Origin: Alteromonadaceae bacterium
GTDB lineage: Bacteria > Pseudomonadota > Gammaproteobacteria > Enterobacterales > Alteromonadaceae
Assembly: GCA_015487235.1 (NCBI GenBank)
Contig: WFQC01000183.1
Coordinates: 1-38,551, forward strand
Length of the DNA stretch: 38,551 nt
Direction of reading: 5' to 3'
Below, piece after piece: positions 33,053 to 38,551 of the stretch. Position 1 is the stretch's first letter; every line of letters begins with the position of its first letter. The position numbers were made by a program, and so were the translations under genes. The notes beneath the pieces were generated by a model that saw only the letters and a program-made list of their open reading frames with translations, did no database searches and had not been told where the DNA came from.

Positions 33053-34043
33053 CCATAGTCTGTTTAACGAAAATCAACATCACAAGCTTACACTAAGTAT
33101 CATTATTCCTGTTTTTAATGAACGAGAAGTTTTACCTATATGTTTACAACGACTCAATGCGGTTATTCAACTTTTGAGTATTGAGACTGAACTCGTGTTT
33201 ATAGATGATGGTAGCCACGATGGCAGTGCTGAATACTTAGCAGAGCAGGAAAATAAGGAGTCTTCTATTCATATTATTAGGCTCAGCCGTAATTTTGGTA
33301 AAGAAGCCGCTCTAACTGCAGGGCTTGAATATGCTCATGGTGAAGCAATAATTATTCTAGATGCAGATTTACAAGATCCTCCAGAACTCATACCTAAAAT
33401 GGTTGAACAATGGCGAAAAGGAGCTGATGTTGTTTTGATGCAACGGCGTTCTCGTGCAGGTGAAAGCTGGTTAAAACGCACAACAGCCCATTTATTTTAT
33501 CGACTATTAAAAAAATTAAGTCATTCAGATATTCCAACCGATACAGGTGATTTTCGTTTGATGAGCCGCAGAGCAGTTGTGGCACTAAATCAACTTCCTG
33601 AAAGAAATCGCTATATGAAAGGGTTGTTTTCTTGGGTCGGTATGCCAACAACAATAGTTAAATATGATCGCGATCCCCGTGCAGCAGGAACAACGAAATG
33701 GGGATATTGGGGACTACTAAAACTTGCTCTTGAAGGCATAACTTCTTTTTCAATTAGTCCACTTCGTTGGGCAATAGGCTTGGGTATTTTTTCAGCCTTA
33801 GTAGGGGCAACTTTCGGAATATGGATTTTCCTTAAAGCCTTTATTCTAGGTATTGCCGTTGAGGGTTACCCTTCTCTTATTTCTATAATCACTTTTTTAG
33901 GCGGTATTCAATTATTTGCTATCGGTATTGTTGGTGAATATGTAGGTAAAACTTATATAGAAGCCAAACAACGACCTAACTACTTAATTCGCGATGTTGT
34001 ATGTGTACCTAAAGTAGTAAAAGCTGCATTGAAAAACAAATAG
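33042..34043 (+). CDS. Polyprenyl-phosphate glycosyltransferase, GT2 (GtrB/ArnC-like)
   Basis: The 333-residue enzyme should load a nucleotide sugar onto undecaprenyl phosphate at the cytoplasmic face. The GT-A domain shows LSIIIPVFNE (17-26), VFIDDGSHDGS and the metal-binding DADLQDPPE, and RNFGKEAALTAG as in DPM1/GtrB. Two C-terminal helices (about 230-255 and 265-290) anchor it. AAGAGGA lies 9 bases before the ATG at 33042, which I prefer to the TTG at 33033. The sugar transferred cannot be read from sequence. Confidence 0.92.
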   Translation: MNISHSLFNENQHHKLTLSIIIPVFNEREVLPICLQRLNAVIQLLSIETELVFIDDGSHDGSAEYLAEQENKESSIHIIRLSRNFGKEAALTAGLEYAHGEAIIILDADLQDPPELIPKMVEQWRKGADVVLMQRRSRAGESWLKRTTAHLFYRLLKKLSHSDIPTDTGDFRLMSRRAVVALNQLPERNRYMKGLFSWVGMPTTIVKYDRDPRAAGTTKWGYWGLLKLALEGITSFSISPLRWAIGLGIFSALVGATFGIWIFLKAFILGIAVEGYPSLISIITFLGGIQLFAIGIVGEYVGKTYIEAKQRPNYLIRDVVCVPKVVKAALKNK

Positions 34044-34055
34044 AGGACTAATTAG

Positions 34056-35504
34056 ATGTTAAAAAAGCTTGATTGGTTATTCTGGTTACTGACCATTATT
34101 GTTTTTAGTCGACTTTTTACAATGGCTTATATGCCAATGATTGATACCACAGAAGCGAGGTACGGAGAAATTGCACGTATTATGGCTGAAACCGGTGACT
34201 GGATCACCCCGTGGTTTGACTATAATGTGCCATTTTGGGGAAAACCTCCTTTATCTTTCTGGTTAGAAGCGTCATCATTTAAGCTTTTTGGTGTTACAGA
34301 ATTTTCTGCTCGCCTACCATCGTGGTTAATAAATTTAGGAATATTGTCACTAATATATACCTTATCACGACATTTTAGCGATCATCGTCAAGCATTAATT
34401 AGCCTATTGATCTATTCAACCATGGGGCTAAGTTTTGTAATGTCTGGTGCTGTATTAACAGATCCATTTCTTACTTTTGCCACAACTTTATCATTCGTTA
34501 GTTTTATACTTTCCATAAAAAGCCCTAATTCTCTTTGGCGTTGGTGGTTTTTTATTGGTCTTTCTATCGGCCTACTGGCTAAAGGACCTCTTGTTCTCGT
34601 GCTCGTTGGGGGCCCTATATTTTTATGGTTACTATGGCGAAATAAATGGCATGAATTACGAAAAATACCTTGGGGATATGGGCTTTTTCTTACGGCTATA
34701 ATTTCTTTACCTTGGTATATAGCGGCAGAATTTAAAACACCAGGTTTCATAAATTACTTTATTGTGGGTGAACATTTTTTACGTTTTGTTGATTCTGGTT
34801 GGAAAGGCGATCTATACGGTACCGCACATAAAGAGCTTTATGGCACGATATGGCTGCATTGGATATGGGCTTCTCTACCTTGGGGGTTAATTACCATTGG
34901 CATGCTAATTGTGCGCTGGGGTTTTAGTATAAAGCCTCATAACTTTCTCAAAGAAAAAATTACTGATGAACAAGCTTTACTATTACTTGCTGCATTGTTT
35001 CCTAGTTTATTTTTCACTTTTTCGGGTAATGTATTATGGACATATCAGCTACCAGCATTACCGCCACTTGCAATATTAATATCAACATTAATAGCCAATG
35101 CAAACCCCATAAATAAAGTAAAAAGATCTGCCTTTGTTATTACCACCGTAACAATACCTATTGTGCTAATGCTTATTGGTCTTTACACACATTTTAGTCC
35201 GAACAAGCTCAAAACAGAAAAGTCGTTAGTTTCGTATTACGATAAACACAAAAACTACGATACTCCACCACTTATTTATATTGAAAAAGCACCTTTTTCT
35301 GCTCGGTTCTATTCAAAAGGACAAGTAGTACAAATGACATTAGCTGAACTAAAAAACATGATAAACAATAGAAGTGATACAAAGTATTTTATAGCCGTTG
35401 CCAATAAAAGCATTAGTAAAGTTATTGCTACTTTACCTGATAACGTGGTTATAACCTTTAAAAATAGACGCTACACTTTACTAAAAGTAAATTTAGCAAA
35501 CTAA
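34056..35504 (+). CDS. ArnT-like lipid-linked-sugar glycosyltransferase (GT83/PMT family)
   Basis: The 482-residue inner-membrane enzyme has about 11-12 helices. The first periplasmic loop, MIDTTEARYGEIARIMAETG and then WITPWFDYNVPFWGKPPLSFW (28-69), is the ArnT/PMT catalytic signature with D30 and E33. ArnT moves aminoarabinose from undecaprenyl phosphate to lipid A; this relative uses the sugar supplied by the two genes before it, perhaps on lipid A, core or another envelope acceptor. GAGG lies 9 bases before the ATG. No arnA, arnB or arnD genes are here, so aminoarabinose is unlikely. Confidence 0.9.
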   Translation: MLKKLDWLFWLLTIIVFSRLFTMAYMPMIDTTEARYGEIARIMAETGDWITPWFDYNVPFWGKPPLSFWLEASSFKLFGVTEFSARLPSWLINLGILSLIYTLSRHFSDHRQALISLLIYSTMGLSFVMSGAVLTDPFLTFATTLSFVSFILSIKSPNSLWRWWFFIGLSIGLLAKGPLVLVLVGGPIFLWLLWRNKWHELRKIPWGYGLFLTAIISLPWYIAAEFKTPGFINYFIVGEHFLRFVDSGWKGDLYGTAHKELYGTIWLHWIWASLPWGLITIGMLIVRWGFSIKPHNFLKEKITDEQALLLLAALFPSLFFTFSGNVLWTYQLPALPPLAILISTLIANANPINKVKRSAFVITTVTIPIVLMLIGLYTHFSPNKLKTEKSLVSYYDKHKNYDTPPLIYIEKAPFSARFYSKGQVVQMTLAELKNMINNRSDTKYFIAVANKSISKVIATLPDNVVITFKNRRYTLLKVNLAN

Positions 35505-35583
35505 TGTTAAATATTAGAGCATGTTGACCTTTTGAGTTTAAATTTTGTTCAGTCTAAAAGCGTTCTGATCAATACTTAAACCA

Positions 35584-35952
35584 TTATAAACCCTGAATAT
35601 CAAAATAAATATATACGCTCCAAGCAATTGATATTAGTAATAATAAGGAAAAGTTAAAGCTATTTCCGTCAGTTGCTCTGCGTGCTCTAAAGTGGTTAAT
35701 AATGATTGCAAACAAGCTGATCAAAGCTGTTAACCATAAAATAGCATAAAGATAGAGTGTTAATTGCGGTTGCCACGTTTTTCTTACTTCAAGGCCATGA
35801 AAGCGTACGATGCCGTATTCCACTTCAGGCGCAGCGTAAAAAGAAACAATCATTGCAATAATAAACAATAGCCAGCCACCAATGGCTAATACTCTTGATA
35901 GTATCACCCAAAAATCTTTCCCTTTTCGTCTATCTTTGCCTTGCCACGTCAT
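35584..35952 (-). CDS. Small inner-membrane protein, unknown function
   Basis: The 122-residue protein has a basic N-terminus (KDRRKGKD) and three hydrophobic helices (about 14-38, 64-86 and 100-118). The segment between the first two (PEVEYGIVRFHGLEVRKTW) is probably periplasmic. I recognise no family beyond a recollection of similar short proteins next to asnS in related bacteria. It is divergent from asnS and convergent to the glycosyltransferase operon, with no clear terminator between. Confidence 0.65.
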   Translation of the reverse strand: MTWQGKDRRKGKDFWVILSRVLAIGGWLLFIIAMIVSFYAAPEVEYGIVRFHGLEVRKTWQPQLTLYLYAILWLTALISLFAIIINHFRARRATDGNSFNFSLLLLISIAWSVYIYFDIQGL

Positions 35953-36127
35953 TAATAAAGCAACTTTTCATTAGTATTTTTAAAGTATTATAACGATTTT
36001 TTTGTATTCGCCATGAAAATTTATGTAAAGAGTCTTATTTTTCTCAATTTTTACTTGTGAAACACAGCAAGCGCGGTAACATAGCAGGCTTTACAATTCT
36101 TCATTTGACAAAAAAGAGGTCGAGATA

Positions 36128-37528
36128 ATGTCAGTAATTTCAATCACTGAGGTATTAGCAGGTAAATACCCTGTTAATGAAACTATTTCAGTGAGTGGCT
36201 GGATCAGAACACGCCGCGATTCAAAAGCAGGGATTTCATTTTTAGCCATCCACGATGGTTCATGTTTTGATGCTATTCAAGCAATTGTGCCTAATGATTT
36301 GTCAAATTATCAAGATGAAGTATTAAAACTAACAACAGGATGTTCTGTTCGCGTAGAAGGTATTCTTGTTGAATCTCCGGGTAAAGGGCAATCATTTGAA
36401 ATTCAAGCAACTAAAGTGGAAGTTTTAGGCTTTGTTGAAGATCCCGATACCTACCCGATGGCAGCCAAACGCCATAGTATTGAGTTTTTACGAGAACACG
36501 CGCATTTACGTGCCCGCACTAACTTAGGTGGTGCAGTAACTCGTGTACGTAACTGTTTAGCTCAAGCTGTACATCGCTTTTTGCATGAACGTGGTTATTA
36601 TTGGATCAGCACGCCTTTAATTACTGGTAGTGACTGTGAAGGCGCAGGAGAAATGTTTCGTGTTAGTACACTTGATTTAGAAAACTTACCACGTACCGAT
36701 AAAGGTGATGTCGATTTTAAAGAAGACTTTTTTGGTAAAGAGACCTTTTTAACCGTTTCTGGGCAACTGAATGTTGAAACATACTGTTGTGCTTTATCAA
36801 AAGTTTATACTTTTGGCCCAACATTTCGCGCTGAAAACTCAAATACTAGTCGTCATTTAGCTGAATTTTGGATGATAGAGCCTGAAATTGCATTTGCTGA
36901 TTTAAGTGATGCCGCTGATTTAGCTGAAGAAATGCTAAAATATGTTTTCAAAGCTGTCTTAACAGAACGTGCCGATGATATGGCCTTTTTTCAACAGCGT
37001 GTTGATAAAACCGTTATTGATCGTTTAAATTCGGTGATTAATAACAACTTTGTTCGTTTAGATTATACCGAAGCCATTAAAATTTTAGAAACTTGCGGTA
37101 AAACCTTTGAAAACCCTGTGTCTTGGGGAGTTGACTTAAACTCTGAGCATGAACGTTATTTAGCCGAAGAACATTTTAACGGCCCTGTGGTATTACAAAA
37201 TTATCCAAAAGATATAAAATCATTTTACATGCGTTTAAATGATGATGGTAAAACCGTTGCCGCAATGGATATTTTAGCACCAGGTATTGGTGAAATTATT
37301 GGTGGAAGCCAACGTGAAGAACGCCTTGAAGTACTAGATAAGCGCCTAGCCGAAATGAATTTAGATCCTGAAGATTACAATTGGTATCGTGATTTACGAC
37401 GTTATGGCACGGTGCCTCATTCAGGTTTTGGCTTAGGTTTTGAGCGCTTAGTTGCTTATGCGACAGGTATGCAAAATGTGCGTGATGTGATCCCTTTCCC
37501 AAGAACACCGAAAAACGCTGCCTTTTAA
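36128..37528 (+). CDS. asnS: Asparaginyl-tRNA synthetase
   Basis: AsnS charges tRNA-Asn. The 466-residue length equals that of E. coli AsnS and the sequence runs closely parallel to it. An OB-fold anticodon-binding domain (about 17-100, with [16 protein letters not shown]) is followed by the class II core: motif 2 [17 protein letters not shown] and motif 3 [12 protein letters not shown] are intact. AGAGGTCGAGATA precedes the ATG. It is a single gene with its own terminator. Confidence 0.98.
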   Translation: MSVISITEVLAGKYPVNETISVSGWIRTRRDSKAGISFLAIHDGSCFDAIQAIVPNDLSNYQDEVLKLTTGCSVRVEGILVESPGKGQSFEIQATKVEVLGFVEDPDTYPMAAKRHSIEFLREHAHLRARTNLGGAVTRVRNCLAQAVHRFLHERGYYWISTPLITGSDCEGAGEMFRVSTLDLENLPRTDKGDVDFKEDFFGKETFLTVSGQLNVETYCCALSKVYTFGPTFRAENSNTSRHLAEFWMIEPEIAFADLSDAADLAEEMLKYVFKAVLTERADDMAFFQQRVDKTVIDRLNSVINNNFVRLDYTEAIKILETCGKTFENPVSWGVDLNSEHERYLAEEHFNGPVVLQNYPKDIKSFYMRLNDDGKTVAAMDILAPGIGEIIGGSQREERLEVLDKRLAEMNLDPEDYNWYRDLRRYGTVPHSGFGLGFERLVAYATGMQNVRDVIPFPRTPKNAAF

Positions 37529-37556
37529 GCTTGTTTTGATAAAGTTTTTACCCATT

Positions 37557-37588
37557 AAAAGCCTTCTCTTTATGTTGAAGGCTTTTTT
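37557..37588. terminator. asnS terminator, also able to serve the nitroreductase gene
   Basis: AAAAGCCTTC (37557-37566) pairs perfectly with GAAGGCTTTT (37577-37586) around a 10-nt loop, followed by two more U. It lies between convergent stops at 37528 and 37592. Confidence 0.92.
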
Positions 37589-37591
37589 GTA

Positions 37592-38140
37592 CTATAAATA
37601 GCTGACCAAGCGCGTGTAGTTTTTACTAGGCTTTTTAGTGAATGTTTTAGCTGGCGTACCTAAATATAAATAACCCACAATTTCATCACTTGGCTTGATC
37701 GCCAAAGCCTGTTTTACCTCAGTATTATAGGCGAGTTCGCCAGTTCGCCATATTGCACCATAGCCCAAAGCAAAAGCCGCCATTTGCATAGCATGTACAC
37801 AACAGCCTGCACTGATAATTTGTTCCTGTTTTGGTACTTTTTCGTGTTCACTAATACGGGTACTTACCACAATAATCAATGGTGCTCTAAAAGGCATTTT
37901 CGCAGCTTTATCGAGTTTCGCTTGCTCTACTCCTTTGCTTTTAAAAGCCGAAACAAAAATATCGCTTAACTTTTGCAAGCCATTTCCTGCAACAATAGTA
38001 AAATGCCAAGGCGTTAAACCGCCATGATCAGGTACACGCATACCCGCTTTTAAAATCGTATCAAGTGCGGTGTTATCAGGCGCAGGTGCCACGAGTTGAG
38101 GTGATGACTGACGCGTAAGTAAAAGTTCTATGCTATCCAT
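37592..38140 (-). CDS. YdjA-type FMN nitroreductase
   Basis: The 182-residue protein is close in length and sequence to E. coli YdjA, a small FMN-dependent NAD(P)H nitroreductase. RQSSPQL at 10-16 binds the FMN phosphate, AGMRVPDHGGLTPWHF (32-47) and GYGAIWRTGELA (126-137) are family blocks. The physiological substrate is unknown. The start has no clear ribosome site. Upstream, TGATCG (38154-38159) and CGATCA (38190-38195) form a widely spaced dyad around an AT-rich core. Confidence 0.88.
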   Translation of the reverse strand: MDSIELLLTRQSSPQLVAPAPDNTALDTILKAGMRVPDHGGLTPWHFTIVAGNGLQKLSDIFVSAFKSKGVEQAKLDKAAKMPFRAPLIIVVSTRISEHEKVPKQEQIISAGCCVHAMQMAAFALGYGAIWRTGELAYNTEVKQALAIKPSDEIVGYLYLGTPAKTFTKKPSKNYTRLVSYL

Positions 38141-38218
38141 AATAAAAAATAGTATGATCGGGAATAATATTAATAATAATTATTATACTCGATCATCATT
38201 TACGAGTTTATCTTTTTA

Positions 38219-38551
38219 TCAACTACATTTCTCACCACAGCGTTTACATAATTGTTTACGCAAATAATAATCTATACTGGTAAAGCGCCCTGCACCGATA
38301 AAAAATAATGCTAGTAGCATAATAAAATAAGTCATCGCAAACTCAATACCATTATTTAACATAACAATATTACCTTTTTCATACAGCCAATCAGGGTTGC
38401 CATTTTCTGCCACTATTTCTCTAATTTTATTTAATCTTATTGCTGCTTCTTCACTGTTTTCTAGGCTTTGTTGTGCTTGCTCAAAACCTAGCCAAGCAAC
38501 GACTTTTGCAGGGCTCGTATCAGGATTTGTTGGCGTAATAGCAAACCAACC
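38219..38551 (-). CDS. DoxX-family membrane protein, truncated by the window edge
   Basis: The frame stays open to the last base, so the 5' part lies outside; 110 codons plus stop remain. The C-terminal helix region GIEFAMTYFIMLLALFFIGAGRFTSIDYYLRK is that of DoxX/TQO-small-subunit proteins (described here in parts: helix about bases 38260-38340). An additional domain-like loop with many Gln and Glu precedes it. The tail, RKQLCKRCGEKCS, has three cysteines in CxxC-x3-C order, which is unusual for the family. Function of DoxX proteins is often tied to redox or thiosulfate:quinone chemistry, but this is not settled here. Confidence 0.65.
   Translation of the reverse strand, partial: GWFAITPTNPDTSPAKVVAWLGFEQAQQSLENSEEAAIRLNKIREIVAENGNPDWLYEKGNIVMLNNGIEFAMTYFIMLLALFFIGAGRFTSIDYYLRKQLCKRCGEKCS

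Noticed and set aside
30722-35504. Calling the locus PmrAB-ArnT (aminoarabinose lipid A modification)
   Set aside because: There are no arnA, arnB, arnC-specific or arnD genes, the GtrA protein is not part of arn operons, and the regulator repeats (GGTAAT) are not the PmrA box. Only the last enzyme resembles ArnT.

Overview
The window comes from the chromosome of a low-GC marine gammaproteobacterium, most likely Colwelliaceae (Colwellia or Thalassotalea type) in the Alteromonadales. This is inferred from AT-rich codon use, from CysK, AsnS, BioA and Aer proteins that read like E. coli orthologues with AT-driven drift, and from DUF5916 outer-membrane proteins, CopA/CopB and a hemerythrin-DUF2249 cluster. 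I see no rRNA, tRNA, IS element, prophage or CRISPR array. No database search was possible; all names come from motif and family recognition.

Layout. 1-4161: two tandem DUF5916 outer-membrane proteins, the first cut by the window edge. 4255-6284 (minus): MoxR-type AAA ATPase and VWA protein. 6496-8029: cysK and a small lipoprotein. 8146-10548 (minus): DTW-domain tRNA modification enzyme and gamma-glutamyltransferase. 10766-14921: RND efflux adaptor and pump. 15040-17051: hemerythrin, DUF2249 and 12-helix membrane protein operon. 17052-17877: 33-bp tandem repeats and an orphan hicB. 17998-20522 (minus): copper resistance copA-copB. 20867-21592: pepE. 21681-23252 (minus): Aer-type aerotaxis receptor. 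23482-28562: the complete divergent biotin locus bioBFCD/bioA. 28559-35504: an envelope-modification locus. 35584 to the end: small membrane protein, asnS, nitroreductase and a partial DoxX-family gene.

The most interesting part is 28559-35504. A response regulator and sensor kinase, an outer-membrane barrel, a membrane-anchored dual-specificity-type phosphatase, and a GtrA / polyprenyl-phosphate glycosyltransferase / ArnT-like glycosyltransferase operon appear to be one regulon. Three promoters share one code: GGTAAT-N5-GGTAAT-N5-RGTGAT-N10-(-10 box), with 11-bp phasing typical of OmpR/PhoB-family regulators (one repeat in one copy reads GGCAAT). Two copies are fused head to head as a perfect 29-bp-arm palindrome between the barrel gene and gtrA. 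The third lies before the phosphatase. This suggests a self-contained, signal-controlled system that decorates a surface glycolipid.

Other regulatory signals read from sequence: an FNR/DNR-type box at -41.5 of a good -10 before the hemerythrin operon; an FNR-type box plus a perfect CRP box before aer; a MerR-family-type promoter with a 19-bp spacer before copAB; and a BirA-like operator touching the bioA start codon. Together the FNR-type sites link the hemerythrin operon and aer to oxygen or nitric oxide sensing. Six clear Rho-independent terminators mark most convergent gene ends.
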